DNA from: a virus
IMG/VR virus record: IMGVR_UViG_3300042860_001014
Location: 1-25,374 of that record
Length of the DNA: 25,374 nt
Reading direction: 5' to 3' (one strand)
Below are positions 1-7,145 of the stretch, one piece after another. The stretch's first letter is position 1. Each line of letters starts with the position of its first letter. The notes under the pieces are model-generated. The model was not told the origin of the DNA and did no database searches. It saw only the letters and a list, made by a program, of their open reading frames with translations. A program made the translations under genes and the position numbers.

Positions 1-1323
1 GGCCCAGGTAAGTCTGCCAAGTTCGGCATGGTTGCCCACTGGCACATGAGCACCCGCATTGGTTCCACAACGATAGTGACCGCTAACACGGAAGGCCAGT
101 TGCGCAGTCGCACGTTTCCGGAGTACGCAGTTTGGTTCGGTGCCGCCATCAACGCTCATTGGTTTGAACTGGAAACCATGCGCATCGTGCCGGCCCCGTG
201 GCTGATGAACACCGTCAAGAAACTGCCGGAGGATGGCGGCCTGGGTGTGGATCCGAAGTATTGGTTCTGTGCTGGCCAAACGTGGAGTGAAGACAACCCC
301 AACGCCTTTGCTGGTGTACACAACCCTTACGGTTTGCTGCTGCAGTTTGACGAGGCGGCGGGTATCCCAAGCAAAATCTGGGAAGTGTCCGAGGGCTTCT
401 TCACCGAGCAGAACCCCTACCGCTATTGGATGGCCGCCTCACAGATGCGGGGTCGCTCCGGGCGGTTCTTTGAACTGTTTAATGACGCCCAGATGGGGGA
501 TGGCTGGGACTTGCGCACCCTGTCCACCCGTGGCATGGAGGGGGTTGACCAGGCCGTCGTAGAAGATCAGATCAAACGCTACGGCATTGACTCTGACTTC
601 GTGCGGGTCGAGATCATGGGCCTGCCGCCGCAGACATCCGAAGACCAGTTCATCCCGTGGGACGCAGTTCGTGCAGCGCAGCAGAACGCGCTGGCGCAGG
701 ATCACGGCGAACCGTTGATTTTGGGCGTGGACCCAGCGCCCCGCGGCAAGACCTCCTGGCGGTTTCGCCAAGGGCGTAATGCGCGGGACTGTTGCGGAAC
801 CGCAACAAAGGGGGCGTGGCTGGCGCAGGACAATGTGCAGATCGCCGCCGAGATCGTCAAGCTGGACATGCGATACAACCCGGACGCCATCTGCATTGAC
901 TTTGGAATGGGAACCGGTGTCATCGACATCCTGAAACGGAACAACCGGATACGGCACAAGATGCATGAAGTCAAGTTTGGTTCTTCACCCCACATCAAGG
1001 ACGGCGAGTTCGCCACCCACGCGGCTGAACTGTGGGGGCAGGTGCGCGACTGGCTGCCGGGTGGCATGGTGGAGAAGGACGGAGGCGAGAAGGGTTCGCT
1101 GTCACACCAGTTGACCGACCGGGGTTGGAAGTGGAGCGGGCGGGAGGAAAACAAAAAGATTCTGGAAACCAAGGAAGACCTGCAAAGCCGTGGGGTTAAG
1201 TCGCCTGACGACGCGGACGCCCTGGCTTGCACCTTTGAAGTCAACCCGCCTCGTCGTGATGACCGGCGGGCTTCTGGCGCGCGGGTGGTCGAAGGCACTT
1301 CGTCTTGGATGGGCGAGTCGTGA
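1..1323 (+). CDS. terL: Terminase large subunit (TerL), 5' end missing
   Basis: This is the packaging motor ATPase/nuclease that pumps phage DNA into the prohead and cuts it. The reading frame is open from base 1, so the gene begins upstream; the first internal ATG is at 28, but the nine codons before it encode GPGKSAKFG, a Walker A-like P-loop, so that ATG is not the start. In the visible 440 residues there is a Walker B-like LLLQFDEA (Asp117-Glu118). The C-terminal half has an RNase H-like nuclease signature: GVDPA (Asp near 244), CIDFGMGTG (Asp near 300) and DDADAL (Asp near 406), the usual three acidic positions. The family assignment rests on these motifs in order. TerL followed by a small ORF and a portal is typical of BPP-1-like podoviruses. 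The gene ends just before a strong inverted repeat. Confidence 0.95.
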   Translation, partial: GPGKSAKFGMVAHWHMSTRIGSTTIVTANTEGQLRSRTFPEYAVWFGAAINAHWFELETMRIVPAPWLMNTVKKLPEDGGLGVDPKYWFCAGQTWSEDNPNAFAGVHNPYGLLLQFDEAAGIPSKIWEVSEGFFTEQNPYRYWMAASQMRGRSGRFFELFNDAQMGDGWDLRTLSTRGMEGVDQAVVEDQIKRYGIDSDFVRVEIMGLPPQTSEDQFIPWDAVRAAQQNALAQDHGEPLILGVDPAPRGKTSWRFRQGRNARDCCGTATKGAWLAQDNVQIAAEIVKLDMRYNPDAICIDFGMGTGVIDILKRNNRIRHKMHEVKFGSSPHIKDGEFATHAAELWGQVRDWLPGGMVEKDGGEKGSLSHQLTDRGWKWSGREENKKILETKEDLQSRGVKSPDDADALACTFEVNPPRRDDRRASGARVVEGTSSWMGES

Positions 1324-1326
1324 TCT

Positions 1327-1356
1327 TGTCAGGAAAACACCCCTGTTTTCCTGACA
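1327..1356. repeat. Perfect 13-bp inverted repeat, hairpin after terL
   Basis: The left arm at 1327-1339 (TGTCAGGAAAACA) is the exact reverse complement of the right arm at 1344-1356, with a CCCC loop. It begins three bases after the terL stop codon. No T-tract follows, so it is not a canonical intrinsic terminator. The possible roles are an RNase III-type processing site, a transcript-stabilising hairpin, an operator, or a weak terminator. The right arm overlaps the -35 position of the promoter-like sequence just downstream, which would fit an operator. Confidence 0.8.
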
Positions 1357-1376
1357 CCATGGTTACGTGATATGAT
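1348..1376 (+). promoter_or_regulatory. Candidate extended -10 promoter for the portal operon
   Basis: TATGAT at 1371-1376 is preceded by TGA (1368-1370), giving an extended -10 element. TTCCTG at 1348-1353 lies exactly 17 bp upstream but is a poor match to the sigma-70 -35 consensus. The predicted transcription start near 1383 would leave only about 14 nt before the ATG at 1397, just enough for the AGGAGA ribosome site at 1385-1390. The same TTCCTG-17 bp-AT-rich arrangement is seen before the tailspike gene. This is inferred from sequence only. Confidence 0.4.
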
Positions 1377-1396
1377 GTAGGCATAGGAGAAACGCA

Positions 1397-1630
1397 ATGA
1401 GTGGCATCCTGAGTAAGCCTTCCATGCCCGCACCGCAGCCGGTGCCGGTAAACCCCGTCAACGATCCGGCCGCAGAAAAGTCACGGCTGGACGCCGAGCG
1501 GGCGGCATTGGCCGAGCGCAAAGGTGCTGGCCGTGCTGGCACCGTCGCCGCCGGTGGCGAACTGGCATCAACCATGCAAGCCGAACGCGGGCTGATGCGT
1601 AAGCGCGCGTCTTCGGAGATGCTCGGTTGA
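1397..1630 (+). CDS. Small hypothetical protein between terL and portal
   Basis: A 77-residue protein with a good ribosome site (AGGAGA, 1385-1390). The N-terminus is rich in Pro, Ala and Val; the middle (about residues 27-45) is rich in Ala, Glu, Arg and Lys and probably helical; the C-terminus is basic. I recognise no domain. Small ORFs at this place are common in podoviruses whose order is terL, small ORF, portal. Its stop codon overlaps the portal start as TTGA, so the two are probably translated together. A role in packaging or portal assembly is only a positional guess. Confidence 0.7.
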   Translation: MSGILSKPSMPAPQPVPVNPVNDPAAEKSRLDAERAALAERKGAGRAGTVAAGGELASTMQAERGLMRKRASSEMLG

Positions 1631-3270
1631 GCGAGAAGACGCAGTATCACATTCAGAAGCTGGGGCAACTCAGGTCTGACCGGGCCAACTTCGATACGCA
1701 ATGGGAAGAAGCGGCGTCGCTGATCATCCCGGCGCACCGCAACTCTTTTCAGGGCCGCGGGTCTGACAACGCCTTCGGCGCGCAGGGCCAGAAGAAAACC
1801 GAACTGCAGTACGACTCGTCGGTGGGTGTTGCTGCGCAACGCTTCTCCAGCGTGATTGAATCACTGGCAACCCCGCAAGCATCCGTGTGGCACCGGCTGG
1901 TGCCGGCGGACAAGATGCTGAAACGCAACCGCGCCGTGCGCCTGTTCTTTGATGACCTGAACGAGATTCTGTTCAGTCATCGTTATCGCCCCATGGCCAA
2001 CTTCGTGGGCAACAGCCAGCAAACCTACATGGGGCTGGGCACCTACGGCAACGGCGCCTTGTATGTGGACAAGCCGGAAGACGGCACCCGTGGCTTACGC
2101 TATCGCAACTTCCATTTGGGTGAAGTCTACTTTGTCGAGAACCACGCTGGCGTCGTAGACACGTTTTACCGTTCGTGGTTTATGACCGCGCGCCAGATTT
2201 CGCAGCAGTTCAATGCCTCCGGCGACAAGGTGCCGGAAGCCGTGACCGAAGCGTTGAAGAACCCGCAGCAGGCCGAGAAGAAGTTTGAAGTCCTGCACTG
2301 CGTCTACCCGCGGCAAGACTTTGATCCGCGCAGGGTTGACCCGAAGGGGATGCGTTACGCTTCGCTCTACATTTTTGCGCAGAACCAAGAGGAAATTCGG
2401 GAGTCAGGCTACAACAGCTTCCCGCTGCCGGTGGCCCGCTACACCCAGGTATCCGGTGAGATTTACGGTCGCGGCCCGGCGCAGTGGGTGCTGCCCGCCA
2501 TCAAGGTGCTGAACGAGCAAAAGAAGACCGTGCTGAAGCAAGGCCACCGTGTTGTGGATCCGGTCCTGCTGGCGCACGACGACGGCAACCTTGGTTCCTT
2601 TAGCCTGAAGCCCGGCGCGCTGAACGCCGGCGGTCTGAACAAAGATGGCAAACGCATGATCGACGTGCTGCCGACCGGCAACATTGCGGTTGGCGACAAG
2701 ATGATGCAGATGGAGAAGGATGTCATCAATGACGCCTTCCTGATTACGCTGTTCCAGATTCTGATCGACACGCCGCAGATGACGGCGACCGAAGTGCTGG
2801 AGCGGGCGCGCGAGAAGGGGATGCTAATCGCCCCGACCGCTGGCCGTCTGCAAGCCGAGTTCCTTGGCCGCATGATCGAACGCGAACTTGATCTCCTGTT
2901 CCAGCAAGGGCTGGTGCCGGAGATGCCGTCGATCCTGCGCAACACCGAGGCAGCAGAATACTTCATTGAGTACGACAGCCCGATGTCGCGGATGCAGCGG
3001 TCGGAGAAAGCCGCTGGCTTCATGCGGGCGCTGGACGTGGCGGCCAACTACGCCAAGAACACCGGCGACCCGTCGCCTCTTGACTTTTTCAATTTTGATA
3101 CCGCCATGCCGGAGATTCTGGACATCCAGGGTGCGCCGACCGCATGGACTCGTTCAATGCAGGACGTAGAAGCCATGCGTGCCGGTCGCGCGCAACAAGC
3201 CCAGACACAACAGATGATTGAAGCAGCCCCCGCCGTCGCCGGCCTGATGAAGTCAGCACCCGCTGCTTGA
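1627..3270 (+). CDS. Portal (head-to-tail connecting) protein
   Basis: A 547-residue protein forming the dodecameric ring through which DNA enters and leaves the head, and on which the T7-like tail assembles. The length and sequence character (an early QWEEAASLIIPAHR segment, a central YGRGPAQWVLPAIKVLN segment, and MTATEVLERAREK later) match the head-to-tail connecting protein family of podoviruses (T7 gp8 type). The start is TTG at 1627, overlapping the previous stop as TTGA, with GGAG at 1615-1618 eight bases upstream; no in-frame ATG lies near the N-terminus of the conserved part. It follows terL and precedes the scaffold and capsid genes as expected. Its own stop overlaps the TTG of the next gene in the same TTGA form. 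Confidence 0.93.
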   Translation: MSEKTQYHIQKLGQLRSDRANFDTQWEEAASLIIPAHRNSFQGRGSDNAFGAQGQKKTELQYDSSVGVAAQRFSSVIESLATPQASVWHRLVPADKMLKRNRAVRLFFDDLNEILFSHRYRPMANFVGNSQQTYMGLGTYGNGALYVDKPEDGTRGLRYRNFHLGEVYFVENHAGVVDTFYRSWFMTARQISQQFNASGDKVPEAVTEALKNPQQAEKKFEVLHCVYPRQDFDPRRVDPKGMRYASLYIFAQNQEEIRESGYNSFPLPVARYTQVSGEIYGRGPAQWVLPAIKVLNEQKKTVLKQGHRVVDPVLLAHDDGNLGSFSLKPGALNAGGLNKDGKRMIDVLPTGNIAVGDKMMQMEKDVINDAFLITLFQILIDTPQMTATEVLERAREKGMLIAPTAGRLQAEFLGRMIERELDLLFQQGLVPEMPSILRNTEAAEYFIEYDSPMSRMQRSEKAAGFMRALDVAANYAKNTGDPSPLDFFNFDTAMPEILDIQGAPTAWTRSMQDVEAMRAGRAQQAQTQQMIEAAPAVAGLMKSAPAA

Positions 3271-3806
3271 TAAAACTTAACCTTGGATGCGGCAGCAAGA
3301 AGCTGCCCGGCTTCGTCAACGTCGATTCCCAGCCGATGGAAGACCCGGACGTGGTTGTCCGGCTGGACGTTGATCGGTGGCCGTGGGATGACAACTCCGT
3401 CGAAGCCGTGGAGGCGTCGCACGTCATTGAACACATCGCTCCCGTCGAGCCGTTCTTCCACTTCATGCGGGAACTGCACCGTGTCTGCGCCCACGGCGCC
3501 CGCGTCCATGTCACCTTGCCGCACCCGAGCCACGATATTTTTTTGCAAGACCCGACCCACCAGCACGCCATTCTGCCCGGCACGTTGGCGATGTTCTCCA
3601 AGAAATATTCCGACATGCTGGCCAAACACGGCCACCAGTTGACACCGTTCTGGAAATACTTTAATATAGACTTTGATATGGGGCCGGTGCGGTATACGTT
3701 TGACCCGGCTGTAGACGGCAGCGACCCGGACTTGGAATACAAAGCCCGGCATTGCCGCAACATCATCAAGGAGTGGGAAACAACTATGGTCGTATGCAAG
3801 TCCTGA
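3267..3806 (+). CDS. Class I SAM-dependent methyltransferase
   Basis: A 179-residue Rossmann-type methyltransferase. LNLGCG at residues 4-9 is the SAM-binding motif I, Asp20 in NVD is the usual acidic residue binding the SAM ribose, and HVIEHI (52-57) followed by a FMRELHRVC segment matches the later Methyltransf_11-type motifs. The HPSHDIFLQDPTHQHAI segment probably lies near the substrate site. The start must be TTG at 3267 (TTGA overlap with the portal stop), since the next in-frame ATG is residue 24 and would remove the SAM motif; no good Shine-Dalgarno site is visible, suggesting coupling to the portal gene. The target (sugar, protein, DNA or small molecule) cannot be read from sequence. 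The glycosyltransferase just downstream suggests a carbohydrate substrate, but that is inference. Confidence 0.85.
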   Translation: MIKLNLGCGSKKLPGFVNVDSQPMEDPDVVVRLDVDRWPWDDNSVEAVEASHVIEHIAPVEPFFHFMRELHRVCAHGARVHVTLPHPSHDIFLQDPTHQHAILPGTLAMFSKKYSDMLAKHGHQLTPFWKYFNIDFDMGPVRYTFDPAVDGSDPDLEYKARHCRNIIKEWETTMVVCKS

Positions 3807-4081
3807 CCGATTGGTGGGAGCAGGTACGCCGGGTGTTGATGCGCCGGCGCCACGCTTACAACACCACGTTCCGTTCGCCGTTGGGCGAAGAAGTGTTGCG
3901 CGACCTGGCGCGGTTTTGCCGGGCGCATGAGTCCACGTTCCACGCAGACGACCGCGCGCACGCCATGGCAGAAGGCCGCCGGGAAGTGTGGTTGAGAGTG
4001 CAAAACCATTTAAATTTGTCGCCCGATGAACTGTGGCAGCTTTACTCTGGACGACCGAGCGGAGATACGAATGTATCGTGA
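3794..4081 (+). CDS. Bbp19-like phage head-region protein
   Basis: A 95-residue protein resembling the Bbp19 family named after Bordetella phage BPP-1: an aromatic/basic N-terminus (WWEQVRRVLMRRRHAY), then F-SPLGEEVLRDLARFCRAHEST, then an EGRREVWLRVQNHL segment. It should be mostly helical. Family members are found near capsid genes; the molecular function is unknown to me. I chose the ATG at 3794, which overlaps the methyltransferase by 13 bases; a longer reading from a TTG at 3752 lacks family-like sequence. Its 3' end overlaps the glycosyltransferase start by 11 bases, so it is embedded in the same coupled transcript. Confidence 0.75.
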   Translation: MQVLTDWWEQVRRVLMRRRHAYNTTFRSPLGEEVLRDLARFCRAHESTFHADDRAHAMAEGRREVWLRVQNHLNLSPDELWQLYSGRPSGDTNVS

Positions 4082-5063
4082 CGGCAAGATGATTGGTGAT
4101 GGACTGCCGATGAACTTCGTGTTGAACCACGGCGCATTGGGTGACGTGATCTGTTCGCTGCCGGCAGTGATTGCCGGGCGCGTAGCCGACCCATTTTCCG
4201 TTATCCGGGTGTGGGGACCGTCGTGGCAGCACGAATTGCTGGAGCACCTGCTGAAGCCCTACGGCGAGTTTGAGATCCGCAACTTTGAGGACTTTCCCAA
4301 GACCAAGGCCGAACGGGAAGAACGCAACCCCGGCCATGTGGCATTGAACCAAATGCCGTTCAACACGCACACCCGCAACCGTGTCCACATGGTTGACTAC
4401 GCTTTTGGTTGTCTGCTGGACTCGCGCCCGGAGAACATGCTGGAACGCAGCTACCCTACGCAGGCGCCCTTGGGCAAGCGTCGGTTCGATGAACCTTACG
4501 TGGTGTTCCCGGTAGGGGCTACATCCGACAACAAGCTATTCCGCGCCAGCGTCATGGCACCGGTAATTGAGTGGGTCAACGAGCAAGGCTACGTGCCGGT
4601 GCTGGTCGGCACCAAGACCAGCCACACGCAAGCCGAAGCTGGCGGCGTGCTGACGCCAATCACAATCATTGACGAAGTAGACAAGCTGCCGCCTTCCCTG
4701 CGCGTAGAGTGCATTGATCTGCGGGAGAAAACGACGCTGCTGGAACTACGCGACTTGCTGGGCTACGCGGAAGCGGTGGTTGGCGTTGACGGTGGCACGC
4801 TGCACTTGGCCGGGACGACCGACACCAACATCATCTACGCCATGGGGGCGACGATACCGCGCCACCGGTTCATCGCCCGCAACGGCGACCCAAGCTACAA
4901 GATACGTTACGTCGGCCCGCGTGACTTGGAGTGTACCGGTTGCCAATCGAAGTGGCGCATGAGCAGACATGATTTCCGGAATTGCCCGTACGGCGATTCC
5001 AAGTGCATGGAGCAGATACACTGTGACGATTTCATCAATGGACTGAAGGAGCTTGGACTATGA
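4071..5063 (+). CDS. GT9 / heptosyltransferase-like glycosyltransferase
   Basis: A 330-residue protein with the layout of glycosyltransferase family 9 (ADP-heptose:LPS heptosyltransferases), which transfer sugars from nucleotide-sugar donors. The N-terminal domain opens with NHGALGDVICSLP (GALGD at 21-25), matching the family's G-x-LGD motif; the C-terminal domain has the nucleotide-sugar-site pattern VGVDGGTLHLAG (Asp240 to His245) followed by an IIYAMGAT strand. Four cysteines (288, 291, 305, 312) form a CxxC...C...C cluster like the C-terminal cysteines of many GT9 proteins. I prefer ATG 4071 (GGAG six bases upstream) to the in-frame ATG at 4026. It overlaps the Bbp19-like gene before it and the scaffold gene after it (ATGA). 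A sugar transferase inside a head operon is odd; virion, host-surface or DNA glycosylation are all possible. Confidence 0.82.
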   Translation: MYRDGKMIGDGLPMNFVLNHGALGDVICSLPAVIAGRVADPFSVIRVWGPSWQHELLEHLLKPYGEFEIRNFEDFPKTKAEREERNPGHVALNQMPFNTHTRNRVHMVDYAFGCLLDSRPENMLERSYPTQAPLGKRRFDEPYVVFPVGATSDNKLFRASVMAPVIEWVNEQGYVPVLVGTKTSHTQAEAGGVLTPITIIDEVDKLPPSLRVECIDLREKTTLLELRDLLGYAEAVVGVDGGTLHLAGTTDTNIIYAMGATIPRHRFIARNGDPSYKIRYVGPRDLECTGCQSKWRMSRHDFRNCPYGDSKCMEQIHCDDFINGLKELGL

Positions 5064-5905
5064 CCGACACCGCCCCCGCATCTACCCCTGCACCCGCCCC
5101 CGCATCTACCCCTGCGCCTGATGCTGCTGCCCCGTGGCATGGTCTGACCGACCCGGACGCCGCCGCTTACATCTCCAACAAAGGCTGGACCGCGCCGGCG
5201 GACATCGTGAAGTCTTACCAAGGAGTCGAGAAACTGATTGGACGTGACCCGTCAACCCTGATTACCATGCCGCGCATGGACGACCCGGAAGGTGTCAAGT
5301 CCGTGTTTCAGAAGCTGGGCCTGCCCGAGTCGCCGGACAAATATGACATGACTGTTGGCCTGCCGAAAGGCGCCAAGGCGGACGAGGGCTTTGCCAAGAC
5401 CATGCAGAGTATCCTGCACAAGTCAAACGTGACGGACAGCCAGGCCAAGACGCTGGTGGCCGAGTGGAACACCATGCAGACGGCCGCGCGCGAACAGGCA
5501 GCCAAGGACTACGACCTGAACGTGGCGGCCGACAAGCAATCTCTGCTGGACGAATGGCGTGGCGGGCATGACCGGATGATGAACCGGGCCAAGACCGCCG
5601 CCACCACGCTGGGCTTCACGCCGGAATTAATTGACTCCATTGAAAAGAGTCTGGGCTACGCCGGCACCTACAAACTGCTGGCCGAGATGGGCGGCAAGCT
5701 GGGCGAAGACACGCTGGTCACGCCGAACAAGAACACCGACTTCGGCACCACCCTGACCCCGGACGAGGCCAAGAACCAACTGGCGACCGCGCGCAGCGAC
5801 CCGAACCATATCGCCGCGCTGAAGGACAAGAGCCACCCCGGTCACAAGATGGCGCAGGAAAAAGAGAACAAACTTTTTTCCATTATGTACCCGGGCAGTA
5901 AGTGA
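5060..5905 (+). CDS. Probable capsid scaffolding protein
   Basis: A 281-residue, highly charged, probably helical protein directly upstream of the capsid gene, the usual place for the scaffold that directs prohead assembly and is later removed. The N-terminus is a low-complexity Pro/Ala/Thr/Ser stretch made by a DNA repeat, followed by WHGLTDPDAAAYISNKGW and KSYQGVEKLIG, which resemble the N-terminal region of podoviral scaffold/capsid-assembly proteins. Residues from about 95 to 220 are rich in Lys, Glu, Ala and Asp, and the tail is basic (HKMAQEKENK). ATG 5060 overlaps the glycosyltransferase stop as ATGA, with GGAG at 5048-5051. The call rests mainly on position and composition. Confidence 0.75.
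   Translation: MTDTAPASTPAPAPASTPAPDAAAPWHGLTDPDAAAYISNKGWTAPADIVKSYQGVEKLIGRDPSTLITMPRMDDPEGVKSVFQKLGLPESPDKYDMTVGLPKGAKADEGFAKTMQSILHKSNVTDSQAKTLVAEWNTMQTAAREQAAKDYDLNVAADKQSLLDEWRGGHDRMMNRAKTAATTLGFTPELIDSIEKSLGYAGTYKLLAEMGGKLGEDTLVTPNKNTDFGTTLTPDEAKNQLATARSDPNHIAALKDKSHPGHKMAQEKENKLFSIMYPGSK
5071..5115 (+). repeat. Tandem direct repeat in scaffold N-terminus
   Basis: A 21-base sequence at 5071-5091 recurs exactly at 5095-5115 (period 24, in frame). It encodes the repeated PASTPAPA segment near the scaffold N-terminus. It looks like a recent slippage duplication in a disordered linker. Confidence 0.85.
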
Positions 5906-6081
5906 TGGACGAACGCGAAATCAAACTGCGGTGCATCGAAGCCGCAGCCAGAACCCCTACGGTCCACCTCAAAGGGCAGGCCGAAGGGGTAGTTGAAATT
6001 GCAAGTGCTTGGTTTAATTGGATTATTTCTTCACCGAAAGGGGAGCCTGTTAAGCCTTTGGGGTTGCCTGGGAAAAAGTAG
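5905..6081 (+). CDS. 58-aa hypothetical protein upstream of capsid gene
   Basis: A short ORF from ATG 5905, overlapping the scaffold stop as TGATG, to TAG 6079-6081. It begins MDEREIKLRCIEAAAR, contains a V-VEIASAWFNWI segment and ends in a Pro/Gly/Lys tail, which looks like a small helical protein with an aromatic patch rather than random translation. The coupling to the scaffold gene and coding-like composition support it. I believe similar small ORFs occur at this place in related podoviruses, but I cannot confirm that here. Function unknown. Confidence 0.65.
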   Translation: MDEREIKLRCIEAAARTPTVHLKGQAEGVVEIASAWFNWIISSPKGEPVKPLGLPGKK

Positions 6082-6090
6082 CGTGCAGTG

Positions 6091-6099
6091 TGGTAATAT
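6091..6099 (+). promoter_or_regulatory. Candidate extended -10 promoter for the capsid unit
   Basis: TGG (6091-6093) followed by TAATAT (6094-6099) forms an extended -10 element; no convincing -35 is seen at the right distance. The predicted start is near 6106, at the beginning of the candidate structured leader. Together with the terminator at 7660-7692 it would define a two-gene capsid transcript. Inferred from sequence only. Confidence 0.4.
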
Positions 6100-6105
6100 G
6101 GAGTT

Positions 6106-6239
6106 GTAGGGAAGTCGCGCGGACAAGGTGAAAGCCCCCGCAGTGTGATTGACCTGCATGGCCCCCGTAAGGGACAAGCCGGCGAAGTCCAGCCAGATTG
6201 GACAAACTGACTTGAAATTAAACACTTACGGAGTAAATC
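6106..6239 (+). ncRNA. Candidate structured 5' leader RNA of the capsid gene
   Basis: This non-coding stretch of about 134 bases lies between the 58-aa ORF and the capsid start. Hand folding gives three hairpins: 6119-6122 with 6138-6141 (GCGG/CCGC), with an inner GG/CC pairing; 6160-6162 with 6178-6180 enclosing CCC-GUAA-GGG (6164-6173), a GNRA-type tetraloop; and 6187-6191 with 6199-6203 (GUCCA/UGGAC). AAGUC at 6112-6116 can pair with GACUU at 6209-6213, closing all three into a junction, and a second AAGUC at 6185-6189 could compete for the same partner. Pieces (UAGGGAA, GGUGAAAGCC, CCCGCAGUGUGA) recall the cobalamin riboswitch core, but the match is incomplete. The ribosome site GGAG is at 6230-6233. 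The role (translation control, RNA stability, or riboswitch-like) is unproven. Confidence 0.35.
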
Positions 6240-7133
6240 ATGCCGGATAACATCACAGTTGCCTCAGTACAGCAGTACAAGGCCAACGTAGAGCTTCTGC
6301 TGCAACAAACCGATTCCCGCCTTGCCGGTGCCGTCACCGTTGGCAGTTACGTTGGCAAAGCCGCCAGCACTGTCGAACAGTTTGGTTCCGCTACGGCTGT
6401 CCAGCGTACCAGCCGTCACGCTGACACCCCGCTGCTCGATCTCTCGCAAGACAAGCGTTGGGTTTTCCCGACCGACTACGAATGGGCCTCGCTGGTTGAC
6501 AAGCAAGACCAACTGCGCGCCATCGTTGAACTGACCAGCCCGTATGCCATGGCCGGCGCCGCTTCAATGCAGCGTGTCAAGGATGACATCATCCTGGCCG
6601 CGATCTTCGGCACCAACTACACCGGCGAGAACGGTACGACCTCTGAGTCGTTCGGCACGCTGGGTTCCGGCACCTACGACGTGGGCGTCAACACGGGCGG
6701 CACCGCTTCGGCGCTGAACGTGGCCAAGCTGCAGTCGGCCATTCAGAAGCTGATGCTGGCGAACAAGGGCGAACTGAACGAGTCCGTCTACGGCGCCATC
6801 TCCAGCTACGAGCACGATGCGCTGCTGAAGGAAATGCAAGTCGTCAACAAGGACTACGGTAACAGCGCAGTTCTGGTGGACGGCAAAGTCAAGCGGTTCA
6901 TGGGTGTGGACTTCATCATCACTGAGCGCCTGACCATTACCTCCGGCAACCGCCTGATCCCGCTGTGGCTCAAGTCAGGTATGCATCTGGGCATGTGGGA
7001 CGAAGTTCGGGCTGAGATTGGCCCGCGCGCAGACAAGGGTTACGCAACCCAGGTCTACCTCGCCATGACCCTCGGCGCAACCCGCACGCAACTGGGCAAG
7101 CAAATCCGCATCCAGTGCGACGACCAGATCTAA
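6240..7133 (+). CDS. Major capsid protein
   Basis: A 297-residue protein building the icosahedral shell. The sequence matches the podoviral Phage_capsid_2-type family: N-terminal NITVASVQQYKANVELLLQQ, the RTSRHADTPL segment, WVFPTDYEWASLVDKQDQLR (about residues 78-97), and a conserved aromatic region KSGMHLGMWDEVRAEIGPRADKGY before the C-terminus. An HK97-like fold is expected from the family. ATG 6240 has GGAG six bases upstream. It sits directly after the scaffold and the leader region and before a probable decoration protein, the usual order. The clear coding signature and its own candidate promoter and terminator suit a protein needed in hundreds of copies. Confidence 0.93.
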   Translation: MPDNITVASVQQYKANVELLLQQTDSRLAGAVTVGSYVGKAASTVEQFGSATAVQRTSRHADTPLLDLSQDKRWVFPTDYEWASLVDKQDQLRAIVELTSPYAMAGAASMQRVKDDIILAAIFGTNYTGENGTTSESFGTLGSGTYDVGVNTGGTASALNVAKLQSAIQKLMLANKGELNESVYGAISSYEHDALLKEMQVVNKDYGNSAVLVDGKVKRFMGVDFIITERLTITSGNRLIPLWLKSGMHLGMWDEVRAEIGPRADKGYATQVYLAMTLGATRTQLGKQIRIQCDDQI

Positions 7134-7145
7134 GGAGAAGCTGAC

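Noticed and set aside
702-1298. Minus-strand ORF opposite the terminase nuclease domain
   Set aside because: Arg/Ser/Pro-rich translation with no motif; the opposite strand carries conserved terminase residues.
3048-4388. Long minus-strand ORF (446 aa) opposite portal, methyltransferase, Bbp19-like and glycosyltransferase genes
   Set aside because: It spans four well-supported plus-strand genes, shows no recognisable domain, and is the kind of antisense frame expected from GC-rich codon bias.
6031-6225. Minus-strand 64-aa ORF across the capsid leader
   Set aside because: Low-information sequence without a ribosome site; the stretch is better explained as the end of the 58-aa ORF plus an untranslated leader.
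6106-6239. Firm call of a cobalamin riboswitch
   Set aside because: Only fragments of the consensus are present, the 3' part does not match well, and no cobalamin-related gene is nearby; retained only as a candidate structured leader.
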